The notes under the pieces are model-generated. The model was given only the letters and a program-made list of their open reading frames with translations, was not told the origin of the DNA and did no database searches. Position numbers and translations under genes: made by a program. A stretch of DNA of 64,000 nucleotides from Pseudomonas silvicola (GTDB lineage Bacteria; Pseudomonadota; Gammaproteobacteria; Pseudomonadales; Pseudomonadaceae), in the NCBI RefSeq assembly GCF_026651855.1, contig NZ_CP093280.1, forward strand, positions 846,001 through 910,000. The letters run 5' to 3'. Below, one piece after another: positions 36,884 through 45,950 of this stretch (positions are counted from its first letter, which is position 1; every line of letters begins with the position of its first letter).

Positions 36884-37604
36884 GGGGCTTCTCCTTCTTG
36901 TTGTGCAAGCCTAGGTACAGGTAAAGGCCTAGCAGCGTCAGGCTCATGGCGAACCACTGCACGGCGTAACCCACGTGTTTTTCCGGGCCCATGGACACTA
37001 CCTGCCAACCCAACCGATAGGCCGCCGGGCCTGGCTCCAGACGCACTTCATGGCCATAGCCCTGGCGGCCCAGCTCAGTCCACAGCGCACCGGGGTCCAG
37101 GGCCGTGACCAGCCGGGGCCATGGTTGGCCCGGTGGGTCGGCGCTCAACTGATAGGTTGCCCCTGGCGGCACGTAAACCCATGCCACGAGTCTGATGGCC
37201 TGGGTGGGTGTATCGAAATGAGGCGGCGTGCGCCGGTCTTGCCAAGGCAGCCAGCCGCGGTTGACCAGCAGCCATTGCCCGCTCTCCAGGTCCCGGAAGG
37301 GTTGCAGCAACTCGATGCCGACATGGCCATCGCGCTGGCGATTATCCAGGATCAGGGTGTGATCAGCGTCGAACTTGCCCTGTAAAACAACCCGCCTGAA
37401 GGCCGGGTTCTGCAGCCCTTCCAACTGTGTACCGGGAACCGGGTCAGCAAGCCGGTGCTGAGCATCCAAGGCCAGCAACTGACGTTTCTCCTCGGCGCGA
37501 CCCAACTGCCAGAACCCCAGGCTGACGAGTACCGGCAGCAGCGCCAGCACTACCAGGGTGGGCAACAGGCCGGGGCGAAAGCGCCTCGCTATACTTGCTT
37601 GCAT
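36849..37604 (-). CDS. SURF1-family cytochrome oxidase assembly protein
   Basis: The 251-residue protein has an N-terminal and a C-terminal membrane helix around a periplasmic domain, as in SURF1/Shy1. Motifs present are SLGFWQLGRAEEKR and LLVNRGWLPWQDR, and the C-terminal KHVGYAVQWFAMSLTLLGLYLYLGL helix. SURF1 supports insertion of heme A into subunit I. It overlaps the Cx3C gene by 35 bases. It is divergent from a small DUF2909 gene 24 bases away. Confidence 0.88.
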   Translation of the reverse strand: MQASIARRFRPGLLPTLVVLALLPVLVSLGFWQLGRAEEKRQLLALDAQHRLADPVPGTQLEGLQNPAFRRVVLQGKFDADHTLILDNRQRDGHVGIELLQPFRDLESGQWLLVNRGWLPWQDRRTPPHFDTPTQAIRLVAWVYVPPGATYQLSADPPGQPWPRLVTALDPGALWTELGRQGYGHEVRLEPGPAAYRLGWQVVSMGPEKHVGYAVQWFAMSLTLLGLYLYLGLHNKKEKPHGSGHQSTRPV

Positions 37605-37628
37605 CGCTTGCCCCCTTGGAGTCTTGCC

Positions 37629-37832
37629 ATGCTCAAAGCCGCGATTGTGCTGATGTTGCTGGCCACGGTGGCCAGCCTGTTCAGCGGCTTGTTCTTTCTG
37701 GTAAAGGACGACGGCCGCTCCGACCGCCTGGTGAAAGCCCTGACGGTGCGGGTGATCCTCGCGGCCCTGACGGTAGGCCTGGTGGCCTGGGGTTTCTACA
37801 GCGGCCAGCTGACCTCCAGAGCCCCGTGGTAG
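37629..37832 (+). CDS. DUF2909 twin-transmembrane protein
   Basis: The 67-residue protein has two hydrophobic helices (about 3-25 and 40-60) separated by the charged KDDGRSDRLVKAL. This matches the DUF2909 twin-transmembrane family, which is found next to coxC in Pseudomonas. It runs against the strand of the oxidase genes: its start lies 24 bases from surf1 and its stop abuts the coxC stop. The function is unknown; a link to the oxidase is likely from context. Confidence 0.82.
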   Translation: MLKAAIVLMLLATVASLFSGLFFLVKDDGRSDRLVKALTVRVILAALTVGLVAWGFYSGQLTSRAPW

Positions 37833-38720
37833 TCACAGCACGTAGACGAAAATAAACAGCCCTACCCAGACCACATCTACAAAGTGCCAGTACCAGCTGG
37901 CGGCCTCGAACCCGAACTGGTGGTCGGCATCGAAATGGCCACGCAGGATGCGGATCAGCATCACGGTGAGGATCAAGGTACCCATCGTCACATGCGCGCC
38001 GTGGAAGCCCGTGAGCATGAAGAAGGTGGCGCCGTAGATGCCCGAGCCCAACGTCAGCCCCAGCTCTTCATAAGCCTCGACGTATTCGTGCGCCTGCAGG
38101 AACAGAAAGCTGAGCCCCAGAAGAATCGTCAGGGCTAGCCACAGTTTCAGCGGGCCACGGTGGCCGCGCTTCAGGGCATGGTGAGCAATAGTGATGGTCA
38201 CGCTGGAGCTGACCAGCAATACCGTGTTGATCAACGGCAGGTGCCAGGGGTCGATCACCCCCTTGGGCGGCGGGAACAGTTTAGGGTCCGGGGTGTGCAG
38301 CAGCGGCCAGGCGAACTGAAAGTTGGGCCATAGCATGTGGGCTATACCCTTGGGCCCTTCGCCGCCCAGCGCCGGCCCAGCCACGTTGCGCACATAGAAC
38401 AGCGCGCCGAAGAAGGCGACGAAGAACATCACCTCGGAAAAGATGAACCACGACATGCCCCAGCGGAAGGACCGGTCCAGCTGGGGGCTGTAGAGCCCCG
38501 CCCGGCTTTCCTTGATGACTGCGCCGAACCAGCCGAACATCATGAAGGCGACGATCAAAGCGCCCGCGAAAAAGATCAGAGGCCCATGGGAGTGAGCCTG
38601 GCCGGCCTTCAGGTCATTGAACCAGGTGCCCAGGCCAAACACCGTGGTGAACAGGCCCACGGTGGCAATGATCGGCCATTTGCTCTGCGCCGGAACGTAA
38701 TAATGCTGGTGGGTTGCCAT
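37833..38720 (-). CDS. coxC: Cytochrome c oxidase subunit III
   Basis: The 295-residue membrane protein has seven helices and the subunit III signatures WGMSWFIFSEVMFFVAFFGA, TGFHGAHVTMG and EAASWYWHFVDVVW. It stabilises the oxidase core. It lies after ctaG in the cox operon, 36 bases apart, and its stop touches the DUF2909 stop. It completes the aa3-type oxidase with coxB and coxA. Confidence 0.93.
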   Translation of the reverse strand: MATHQHYYVPAQSKWPIIATVGLFTTVFGLGTWFNDLKAGQAHSHGPLIFFAGALIVAFMMFGWFGAVIKESRAGLYSPQLDRSFRWGMSWFIFSEVMFFVAFFGALFYVRNVAGPALGGEGPKGIAHMLWPNFQFAWPLLHTPDPKLFPPPKGVIDPWHLPLINTVLLVSSSVTITIAHHALKRGHRGPLKLWLALTILLGLSFLFLQAHEYVEAYEELGLTLGSGIYGATFFMLTGFHGAHVTMGTLILTVMLIRILRGHFDADHQFGFEAASWYWHFVDVVWVGLFIFVYVL

Positions 38721-38756
38721 GTTGTTGTTCTCCGTTGTTGCGGCAAAACCCTTCGC

Positions 38757-39302
38757 CTAGCTGCCGGTCTTGATCGGCGGGTGGCGGGCAGTGATGTCGA
38801 AAAGCGTGTAAGCCAGCGTCAGGTGCTTGATGTCCTTGGGCAGGTCGCGGTCGACAATGAAGCGCACGGGCATTTCGATGCGCTCGCCGGGGTCCAGTAC
38901 TTGCTGGGTGAAACAGAAGCATTCGGTCTTGTGGAAGTACGCCGCAGCCTCCGAAGGCGCGATGCTGGGTACCGCCTGGGCGCTCATCGCGTGGTCGGTA
39001 GGGTTGCGTGCGACAAAGATCATCTCGGTCACGGCGCCCGGGTGCACCGTCACTTCAGGTGCTTTGGAATAGAAGTCCCAGACCATGTCGGCATTGTTGG
39101 TCGGCAAGAACTGCACCCGCACGTCGCGGGTGTGGTCTACCACCTGGCTGCCCTCGTACTGCCCGGCGGTCTTGCCATTGATGCCGAAAGCCTTGCACAT
39201 CACGTCGTACAGCGGCACCAGGGCGAAGCCAAAGGCGAACATTACTGCCACCACCAGCAGCAGCCGTGTCACCAGGCGTCGGTTGGGGGCCAGGCGGCTC
39301 AT
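38757..39302 (-). CDS. ctaG: Cytochrome c oxidase assembly protein CtaG (COX11)
   Basis: The 181-residue protein has one N-terminal membrane helix and a periplasmic copper domain. The CuB delivery motif is visible as HKTECFCFTQQVLDPGE (CxC), with VQFLPTNNADMVWDFY upstream. COX11 supplies copper to the CuB site of subunit I. ATG 39302 overlaps the coxA stop by four bases (ATGA), so the pair is coupled. Confidence 0.91.
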   Translation of the reverse strand: MSRLAPNRRLVTRLLLVVAVMFAFGFALVPLYDVMCKAFGINGKTAGQYEGSQVVDHTRDVRVQFLPTNNADMVWDFYSKAPEVTVHPGAVTEMIFVARNPTDHAMSAQAVPSIAPSEAAAYFHKTECFCFTQQVLDPGERIEMPVRFIVDRDLPKDIKHLTLAYTLFDITARHPPIKTGS

Positions 39303-40891
39303 TCGACCTCCGGTGGCGTGGTGAAGGTGTGATAGGGCGCGGGCGAAGGAATGGTCCACTCCAGCCCTTCGGCGCCATCCCAGGGTTTGGCCGGGGCAGG
39401 GGGGCCACCGCGGATGGTCTTGATCACAATGAACAAGAAGAAGATCTGCGTGGCGCCAAAGGTGAAGGCGCCGATGGACGACACCATGTTGAAGTTGGCG
39501 AATTGCAGGTTGTAATCCGGCACTCGCCGCGGCATTCCCGCCAACCCAACGAAATGCATCGGGAAGAAGGCCATGTTCATCCCGATGAACGACAACCAGA
39601 AGTGCAGCTTGCCCAGGGTTTCGTCATACATGTGGCCAGTCCATTTGGGCAACCAGTAATACGCCGAGGCGAAAATGCCGAAGATGGCGCCCGGCACCAG
39701 CACATAGTGGAAATGCGCCACCACGAAGTAGGTGTCCTGGTACTGAAAGTCGGCCGGAGCGATGGCCAGCATCAGCCCGGAAAAGCCGCCGATGCTGAAC
39801 AGGATCACAAAGGCCACGGCAAACAGCATGGGCGTTTCAAACGTCAGGGAGCCCTGCCACATGGTGCTCACCCAGTTGAACACCTTTACCCCCGTGGGCA
39901 CGGCGATGAGCATCGTGGCGTACATGAAGAACAGTTCACCCACCAGTGGAATGCCCACCACGAACATGTGGTGCGCCCACACCAGGAACGACAGAAACGC
40001 AATGCTCGCCGTGGCGTAGACCATTGAGGTGTAGCCGAACAGGGGTTTGCGCGAAAAGGCCGGGATAATCGAGCTGATCGCACCGAAAGCCGGCAGGATC
40101 ATGATGTACACCTCGGGGTGGCCGAAGAACCAGAACACGTGCTGGAACAACACCGGGTCACCGCCACCGGCGGCGCTGAAGAAGCTGGTGCCGAAATGGA
40201 TGTCCATCAGCATCATGGTGACGCAGCCAGCCAGCACGGGCATCACCGCGATCAGCAGGAAAGCGGTGATCAGCCAGGTCCACACGAACAGCGGCATTTT
40301 CATCAACGTCATGCCCGGTGCGCGCAGGTTGAGAATGGTGGCGATGATGTTGATCGCGCCCATGATCGAACTGATGCCCATCAGGTGGATCGCGAAAATG
40401 AAGAACGTCACGCTGGCCGGTGCATAGGTCGTGGACAGCGGTGCATAGAAGGTCCAGCCGAAGTTGGGCCCGCCGCCAGGGCTGAACAGTGTCGAGACCA
40501 GCAGCAGGAAGGCTGCCGGCAGCAGCCAGAAGCTGAAGTTGTTCATGCGCGGCAGGGCCATGTCCGGCGCGCCGATCATCAGCGGAATCATCCAGTTGGC
40601 CAACCCGACGAACGCCGGCATTACTGCGCCGAAGACCATGACCAGACCGTGCATGGTGGTCATCTGGTTGAAAAAGGCCGGCTCGACAATCTGCAGGCCC
40701 GGTTGGAACAGTTCGGCGCGAATCACCATGGCGAACGAGCCGCCGAGCAGGAACATGCAGAAGCTGAACCACAGGTACAACGTACCGATGTCCTTGTGGT
40801 TGGTGGTCAGCACCCAGCGCATCAGGCCCTTGGCGGGGCCGTGGGCGTGGTCGGCCCCGGCGTGGCCATGATCATCGATGACTGCACTCAT
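39299..40891 (-). CDS. coxA: Cytochrome c oxidase subunit I (aa3)
   Basis: The 530-residue catalytic subunit has twelve helices with the binuclear centre residues: WFFGHPEVYIMILPAFG (His-Pro-Glu-Val-Tyr crosslink), HHMFVVG and VAHFHYVLVPGA. It reduces oxygen and pumps protons. The D and K pathway residues (NxxxxxxxN region and SSIIP) appear present. It follows coxB after a 33-base gap in one operon. Confidence 0.95.
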   Translation of the reverse strand: MSAVIDDHGHAGADHAHGPAKGLMRWVLTTNHKDIGTLYLWFSFCMFLLGGSFAMVIRAELFQPGLQIVEPAFFNQMTTMHGLVMVFGAVMPAFVGLANWMIPLMIGAPDMALPRMNNFSFWLLPAAFLLLVSTLFSPGGGPNFGWTFYAPLSTTYAPASVTFFIFAIHLMGISSIMGAINIIATILNLRAPGMTLMKMPLFVWTWLITAFLLIAVMPVLAGCVTMMLMDIHFGTSFFSAAGGGDPVLFQHVFWFFGHPEVYIMILPAFGAISSIIPAFSRKPLFGYTSMVYATASIAFLSFLVWAHHMFVVGIPLVGELFFMYATMLIAVPTGVKVFNWVSTMWQGSLTFETPMLFAVAFVILFSIGGFSGLMLAIAPADFQYQDTYFVVAHFHYVLVPGAIFGIFASAYYWLPKWTGHMYDETLGKLHFWLSFIGMNMAFFPMHFVGLAGMPRRVPDYNLQFANFNMVSSIGAFTFGATQIFFLFIVIKTIRGGPPAPAKPWDGAEGLEWTIPSPAPYHTFTTPPEVE

Positions 40892-40924
40892 GTCCTGTCT
40901 TCCTCGGCAAGCGAGCTTGCCTGG

Positions 40925-42052
40925 TTATTTGGCTTGGGCCTGTTTCAACGCGAGCACGTCCTGCGGCGTGACCATGTCACCCTTGTTGTTGCCCCAGGCA
41001 TTGCGTTCGTAGGTGACCACGGCGGCGATATCGACTTCCGACAGTTGCTTGCCAAAGGCGGCCATGGCCGTGCCTGGCTTGCCGAAGAACACCCGGTTCA
41101 GATGGCCTTCCTTCGGCCCGGTGGCGATCGGCGAGCCCTTGAGCGACGGGAACATCGGCGGCAGGCCCTGACCTTCGGCCTGGTGACAGGCCACGCAAGT
41201 GGTGTGGTAGACCTTGTCTCCCCGGTCAACCAGCTCCTGCAGAGTCCACTCCTTGCTGGTCAGCTCCTTGAGTTTGGCGGCCTCGGCCTTGCGCTCGCCC
41301 ATCCAGGTGTCGAAGTCGGCCTGAGTCTTGGCCTCCACCACGATAGGCATGAAACCGTGGTCCTTGCCGCACAGTTCGCTGCACTGGCCCCGGTAGATGC
41401 CGGGCTTGTCGATACGTGTCCAGGCTTCGTTGACGAAACCGGGAATGGCGTCTCGCTTCACCGCGAAGGCCGGCACCCACCAGGAGTGAATGACGTCGGC
41501 GCCCGTCACCAGAAAGCGGATTTTGCGGCCTATTGGCAGCACCAGCGGGTTATCCACCTCCAGCAGGTAGTGTTCGTCCTTGGGGGCCTGGTTATGAATC
41601 TGCTCCTGGGGGGTGGCCAAATTGCTGAAGAACTCCACGTCCTGGCCCAGGTATTTGTAGTGCCACTTCCATTGGTAACCGGTGATCTGGATGTCCATGT
41701 CCGGTTCGCTGGTGTCGTACATGCGAATCAGGGTACGGGTGGCCGGCACAGCCATGACGATGAGAATCACCAGGGGCACCACTGTCCAGAGGATCTCGAC
41801 CTTGGTGCTTTCGTGAAAATGGGCGGCGACCTGACCGGTGGAGCGGCGGTGAATGATCATCGACCAGATCATCACCCCGAACACCGCGATGCCAATGACC
41901 ACGCAGATCCAGAAGATGGTCATGTGCAGGTCAAAGACCTGGTTGCTGATGTACGTCACCCCCGGCGCCATATTGGTCGTCCAGGCCGCATGAGCTGGCG
42001 TGAAAAGCGACCACAGCGCAAGGCCCATCCAGGCATGTGGATGTCGCATCAT
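40925..42052 (-). CDS. coxB: Cytochrome c oxidase subunit II with C-terminal cytochrome c domain
   Basis: The 375-residue subunit has a signal, two helices and a periplasmic CuA domain with the copper ligands in CSELCGKDHGFMP and HSWWVPAF. It also carries an extra C-terminal cytochrome c domain (CVACHQAEG haem site, Met ligand region GTAMAAFGKQL), so it is a caa3-like subunit II. It takes electrons from periplasmic cytochromes such as the c4 encoded at 18.7 kb (inference). The start ATGATG at 42052 follows GGGGAACCCGCG. Confidence 0.93.
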   Translation of the reverse strand: MMRHPHAWMGLALWSLFTPAHAAWTTNMAPGVTYISNQVFDLHMTIFWICVVIGIAVFGVMIWSMIIHRRSTGQVAAHFHESTKVEILWTVVPLVILIVMAVPATRTLIRMYDTSEPDMDIQITGYQWKWHYKYLGQDVEFFSNLATPQEQIHNQAPKDEHYLLEVDNPLVLPIGRKIRFLVTGADVIHSWWVPAFAVKRDAIPGFVNEAWTRIDKPGIYRGQCSELCGKDHGFMPIVVEAKTQADFDTWMGERKAEAAKLKELTSKEWTLQELVDRGDKVYHTTCVACHQAEGQGLPPMFPSLKGSPIATGPKEGHLNRVFFGKPGTAMAAFGKQLSEVDIAAVVTYERNAWGNNKGDMVTPQDVLALKQAQAK

Positions 42053-42172
42053 CGCGGGTTCCCCTTATCGTTCTTGTTCTACCCCAGGCTTTGCAAGCCC
42101 ACGGCTAAGGGAGCGGCGGTCAAGACAGCGAACTTCAACGGCCGGGGCCTTGCTGCGCAGGCAGTCGGGCAT

Positions 42173-42185
42173 CAGGCAACGCGGT
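42173..42185 (+). repeat. Direct repeat copy 1, CAGGCAACGCGGT
   Basis: This 13-mer is identical to 43059-43071, and TCGGG lies three bases upstream of both copies. The two flank the gene at 42371-43009. Confidence 0.5.
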
Positions 42186-42194
42186 ACTAAAGCG

Positions 42195-42222
42195 AGTATA
42201 GCCAGCGCCCTAGGGGGCGCAA
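42195..42222 (-). promoter_or_regulatory. Possible sigma-70 promoter of coxB
   Basis: Minus-strand TTGCGC (42222-42217), a 16-base spacer and TATACT (42200-42195). This puts a start roughly 135 bases upstream of coxB. It overlaps the GC-rich repeat at 42205-42220. Confidence 0.35.
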
Positions 42223-42370
42223 TGAAGCGGATGGCCAGACAAGAGTGATGGCACTTCGATATAACTGATGCATATAACGGTTAAATAATTATGACAAATG
42301 CGTCTTAGGCGGCGTCAGAAGCCAGCTAACCTAGGTCTTCCGTTTCAGATAGCCGCTTCCTGGAGTCTTC

Positions 42371-43009
42371 ATGAACACCGCTGCACTGCGTGAGCAGATC
42401 CAACGTGCCCACCAGCACGAGACCGATACTGGCCAATTGACCCAGCAACTGGAAAAGCAGTTGCCGCACCTGCACCCTGCCATCCAGCTTCCTGAAGCAG
42501 ATCGCAAAGGCGTGCTTACCCGGTTCGTGCGCGCCTACATCGACCAGGTGCCGGATCTGCTCGACGCCGCAAACGATGTCGCGATCAAGGCTGGCATCGA
42601 ATCGCAGATCAAGCCGGTGCTGAAAATAGCCGAGCAATACTTCATTCAACCGCCAGAAGCGTTGGAAGGCCATGTCGGCCTGGACTGCCTGCTGGACGAA
42701 GCCTACTTGGCCCATCGCTTGGTGGAAGAAGTGAATGATCTGTACATCAAGCATTTCCAGCAGCCGTTGATTCCACTGGACACCACCGTGGCGAACCTTA
42801 TCGCCCACCAACTGATCGGCGAAGCGTTCGCCAACAAGCTGGACGAGGTGGTGCACCACTCCGTGGATAACATGCTCAATGAAGACAGCTTTGCCCTGGA
42901 ATCGGTTGAGCAGTACCGCGACAAACTTTCGGCCAAGGAAACCGGCGATGCGTGGAGCCAGTGGCCTTGCCTGTCCCGCCAATTCGGGCTGGCGTTGGAT
43001 CTGAACTGA
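42371..43009 (+). CDS. Hypothetical cytoplasmic protein, 212 residues
   Basis: The protein has no signal or membrane segment and is mostly alpha-helical with many acidic and Gln/His residues (RFVRAYIDQVPDLLDAANDV, LIAHQLIGEAFANKLDEVVHH). I do not recognise a domain. ATG 42371 gives a plausible start after TCCTGGAGTCTTC, a good ribosome site. It lies divergently from coxB and is followed by a REP-type element. It seems conserved at this place in pseudomonads, but I cannot assign a role. Confidence 0.7.
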   Translation: MNTAALREQIQRAHQHETDTGQLTQQLEKQLPHLHPAIQLPEADRKGVLTRFVRAYIDQVPDLLDAANDVAIKAGIESQIKPVLKIAEQYFIQPPEALEGHVGLDCLLDEAYLAHRLVEEVNDLYIKHFQQPLIPLDTTVANLIAHQLIGEAFANKLDEVVHHSVDNMLNEDSFALESVEQYRDKLSAKETGDAWSQWPCLSRQFGLALDLN

Positions 43010-43035
43010 TCTTCAAGCCGCGCTCGGATCAATGT

Positions 43036-43119
43036 GGGACCGGGCGGAGCTCGGGAAGCAGGCAACGCGGTGTACCTGGAGGGTCGCGGCGCCTGATTCC
43101 CGAGCTGTCGCCCGGTCCT
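43036..43119. repeat. Paired inverted REP-like element (REPIN-like)
   Basis: Long arms GGGACCGGGC..AGCTCGGGAA (43036-43057) and TTCCCGAGCT..GCCCGGTCC (43098-43118) face each other across about 40 bases. The GGACCGGGC core relates it to the hairpins at 20286 and 28639. It lies between two convergent genes and contains the second copy of the 13-base direct repeat. Confidence 0.6.
43059..43071 (+). repeat. Direct repeat copy 2, CAGGCAACGCGGT
   Basis: Identical 13-mer to 42173-42185, here inside the spacer of the REP-like pair at 43036-43119. Confidence 0.5.
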
Positions 43120-43140
43120 ACAGGGGTACGTGCATGGTTT

Positions 43141-44670
43141 TCAGGCCCCTACGCCTGCTGAAGTGCGCATCTGCCCCTCGATGCGCCGCTTCAAACCACG
43201 GCTCTCGATGATCAGCCGTGAACCACTGGCGCGGTTCGCACGGCCCCAGTCCTCGAGCAACTCGAGGCACGAATGGTCGATATAGCGCAACCCGCCCAGC
43301 GGTACGTGAACAATGCTGCCCGCTGGGATGGTGTCGAGCACCTGGGTCAGGGCCGGCACTTTGAGGAAGGTCGCGGCGCCGGTCAGGCGCAACTCCATCT
43401 CATTGCCCTCACGCTGCACCAGGTTGATCTTCAACCGCGCGGCCTTCAACGCCAGCATCAGCAAGGTCAGGGCGAAGCCCAGCAGTACGCCGGTCAGCAG
43501 GTCGGTGAAGATGATGGCCATTGCCGTGGCGCCGTAGATGAACATCGGCATGCGACCATAACGTCCCAGGCTACGCAACGCCTTGAGGTCCACCAGCTTG
43601 AAACCGGTGTACACCAGCACGCCCGCCAGGCTCGCCACCGGAATGCTCTGCAGCACACTGGACAGTGCCACTACGAAAGCCAGCAACCAAACCCCATGGA
43701 AAATCGCCGAAAAGCGCGTCTGTGCGCCGGCCTGGACATTCGCGGAGCTGCGCACGATCACGCCGGTCATCGGCAAAGCGCCCAGCACACCGCACAGCAT
43801 GTTGCCTACGCCCTGAGCAGACAGTTCACGGTCGAAGTCCGAGCGCACGCCGCTGTGCATACGGTCCACGGCCGCTGCCGACAGCAGCGTCTCGGCGCTG
43901 GCGATGAAGGCCACGGCGAAGGCAGCAATCAGCAAGGTAGGGTCAGCCAGGTTCAGCAAGTCCGCCGGGCGCAGCCAGTCGATGGCCTCAGCCAGGTTCG
44001 CCGGTACTTCGACGCGTTTGACCGACAGGTTCATCGCCAGGCTCACCACTGTGGCCAGGCCGACGCCCAACAGGGCCCCAGGCACGAAGCGCAGGCGCTG
44101 GGGCCGTAGCTTTTCCCATGCGTACATGACGGCGATCGTACCGAGGCCCAACAGCCCGGCTTGCCAGCCCAACCCACCGCCCATCACCGGCAGTGCCTCG
44201 GCCACGGCGCCCGGGAAGCCCAACAGGTTATCCATGCCGGAGGGCTTTGGCGCGCTATCGAGCATCACGTGCACCTGGGACAGCACAATCAGTACGCCAA
44301 TGCCAGCCAGCATGCCGTAGACCACCGCCGGCGCCGTCACACGGAACCAGCACCCTAGTTTGAAACGGCCGGCCAGCAGCTGCAGCAAGCCTGCCAACAC
44401 CAGAATCGGCCCCAGCATGGCCATGCCATGCTGGCGTACCAACTCGAACACCAGAACGGCGAGCCCTGCGGCCGGGCCGCTGACCTGAAGCGGCGAACCC
44501 GCCAGGAACCCCACCACCACGCCACCAATGATACCGGTGATCAGCCCTTTCGCCGGCGGCATGCCCGAAGCGATGGCGATGCCCATGCACAAGGGCAACG
44601 CCACCAGGAACACCACCACCGACGCCAGCAACTCTCGCGGCAGTACCGCCTTTATCTGTGCCAAGTTCAT
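43141..44670 (-). CDS. SulP-family anion transporter with STAS domain
   Basis: The 509-residue protein has about twelve membrane segments, the SulP stretches LVALPLCMGIAIASGMPPAKG and GSPLQVSGPAAGLAVL, and a C-terminal STAS domain (about 410-490, GLRYIDHSCLELLEDW). SulP proteins move sulfate, bicarbonate or other anions. A beta-carbonic anhydrase gene lies upstream on the same strand, so bicarbonate is the likely substrate (inference). ATG 44670 follows CAGGAGAAACGTA. Confidence 0.83.
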   Translation of the reverse strand: MNLAQIKAVLPRELLASVVVFLVALPLCMGIAIASGMPPAKGLITGIIGGVVVGFLAGSPLQVSGPAAGLAVLVFELVRQHGMAMLGPILVLAGLLQLLAGRFKLGCWFRVTAPAVVYGMLAGIGVLIVLSQVHVMLDSAPKPSGMDNLLGFPGAVAEALPVMGGGLGWQAGLLGLGTIAVMYAWEKLRPQRLRFVPGALLGVGLATVVSLAMNLSVKRVEVPANLAEAIDWLRPADLLNLADPTLLIAAFAVAFIASAETLLSAAAVDRMHSGVRSDFDRELSAQGVGNMLCGVLGALPMTGVIVRSSANVQAGAQTRFSAIFHGVWLLAFVVALSSVLQSIPVASLAGVLVYTGFKLVDLKALRSLGRYGRMPMFIYGATAMAIIFTDLLTGVLLGFALTLLMLALKAARLKINLVQREGNEMELRLTGAATFLKVPALTQVLDTIPAGSIVHVPLGGLRYIDHSCLELLEDWGRANRASGSRLIIESRGLKRRIEGQMRTSAGVGA

Positions 44671-44866
44671 TACGTTTCTCCTGAAAATTGCCTCAGCCCC
44701 TGCCCAATCACCGTTATCAAAAACCACCGCGCTTTTAGCAGGCATGCAGCCGCCCGCAACCGGCCCCAAAGAGCCGGCTGGCAGCAACACGGTTTTCGAT
44801 AACGGCAACGGGGCAGACGGCGCACTCAGTGCGCCGTCAGAAGGCCTCGTTTATCACGGTCGAGCG

Positions 44867-45586
44867 CTAGAACCGCCCTTTGGGGGTAGCGCTCGGTATC
44901 GGCAGGGTTCCATCCAATGGAAGGAAGCAATCACGCTCAGCATCATAAGCTCGAATTTCGCTGGTCTCGATGCTGTAGATCCAGCCATGAATGAACAACT
45001 GGCCGCTGGCCATGCGTGACGCCACCGAGGGGTGAGTACGCAGGTGTTGCAGCTGGGCGATGACGTTTTCCTCGGTCAGCACCTGCATGCTTTCGGCTTC
45101 GGTGGCGCAGTTGCAATTGTCGTGCACCACGGTCTTGGCAACTTCGGCATGGCGCAGCCAGGCCTTTACAGTCGGCATCTTTTCCAGCGTGGCCGGGTTG
45201 AGTACGGCGCGCATGGCACCGCAGTCCGAATGGCCGCACACAATGATGTGGTGCACACCCAAAGCCATGACCGCGTACTCGATGGCCGTGGACACACCAC
45301 CGTTCATTTGCCCATAGGGCGGCACAACGTTGCCGACGTTGCGGGTCACGAACAGGTCACCGGGCGAGCTGTGGGTAATCAGTTCGGGCACGATGCGCGA
45401 GTCCGCGCAGGTGATGAACATCGCCCTGGGGGTCTGGGCAGTGGCGAGTTTCTTGAACAGCTCCTGCTGCTGTGGAAACACTTCGTGGTGGAAGTGCAGG
45501 AAGCCATCGACGATGGTCTTCAGCGCAGCGTCCGCGCTCTCAGCCTCGACAGCCGGCTCGGTCAGGGAAGAGTCCTTGTCGGTCAT
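44867..45586 (-). CDS. Beta-carbonic anhydrase
   Basis: The 239-residue enzyme interconverts CO2 and bicarbonate. The zinc ligands and active-site dyad are visible in FITCADSRIVPE (Cys, Asp-Arg) and CGHSDCGAM (His, Cys). N-terminal 25 residues are an acidic tail. It lies about 200 bases upstream of the SulP gene on the same strand, which suggests coupled bicarbonate formation and transport. Its ATG at 45586 follows CGAGGATGAATC. Confidence 0.9.
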   Translation of the reverse strand: MTDKDSSLTEPAVEAESADAALKTIVDGFLHFHHEVFPQQQELFKKLATAQTPRAMFITCADSRIVPELITHSSPGDLFVTRNVGNVVPPYGQMNGGVSTAIEYAVMALGVHHIIVCGHSDCGAMRAVLNPATLEKMPTVKAWLRHAEVAKTVVHDNCNCATEAESMQVLTEENVIAQLQHLRTHPSVASRMASGQLFIHGWIYSIETSEIRAYDAERDCFLPLDGTLPIPSATPKGRF

Positions 45587-45950
45587 GATTCATCCTCGGG
45601 AGACGGTTATAGGAATTTTCCTATTTTACGGGGCAAAACGCCCTACACGATAGGACTGTGCACGGCGATTCATTCAGCTTAGTGACTATCGGGTCACTTG
45701 CGATTGAAGGTAGAGATGAAAACTTAATTCAAACTGAATGGAGGGCTCTGGAACGGGGGTTTGATGTGTTTCAGGAAGCTACGGAGTGATATCAATTTGA
45801 CTCTTTAGTCGTCATGAGTGCTTCGTGCTCCACAGGATTCTCAAGGCGCGCTGAGCTCCGTAGCAGTCACTGCGAGGCCGCTTCCCAAGCGCCGGATTAT
45901 CAGTCAAACGCCGCGCTGAACTGGAAGCGGCATCGCGCCCCATTCTTGAA
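45587..45950. other. AT-richer gap upstream of carbonic anhydrase
   Basis: No gene supported. Contents: a palindrome AGGAATTTTCCT (45612-45623) just upstream of the anhydrase gene, and sequence of lower GC than its surroundings before the toxin-antitoxin module. Open frames here on both strands look like chance. Confidence 0.4.

Larger units (their letters stand above)
42053..42370. other. Intergenic region upstream of coxB
   Basis: It holds a probable coxB promoter, a GCGCCC-TAGG-GGGCGC inverted repeat (42205-42220), one copy of a 13-base direct repeat (42173-42185) and an AT-rich patch (42255-42300) near the start of the plus-strand gene at 42371. No gene is seen. Confidence 0.45.

Noticed and set aside
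40118-42190. Long open frame on the plus strand opposite coxA and coxB
   Set aside because: It is a shadow of the two oxidase genes, with repetitive His/Gln composition.
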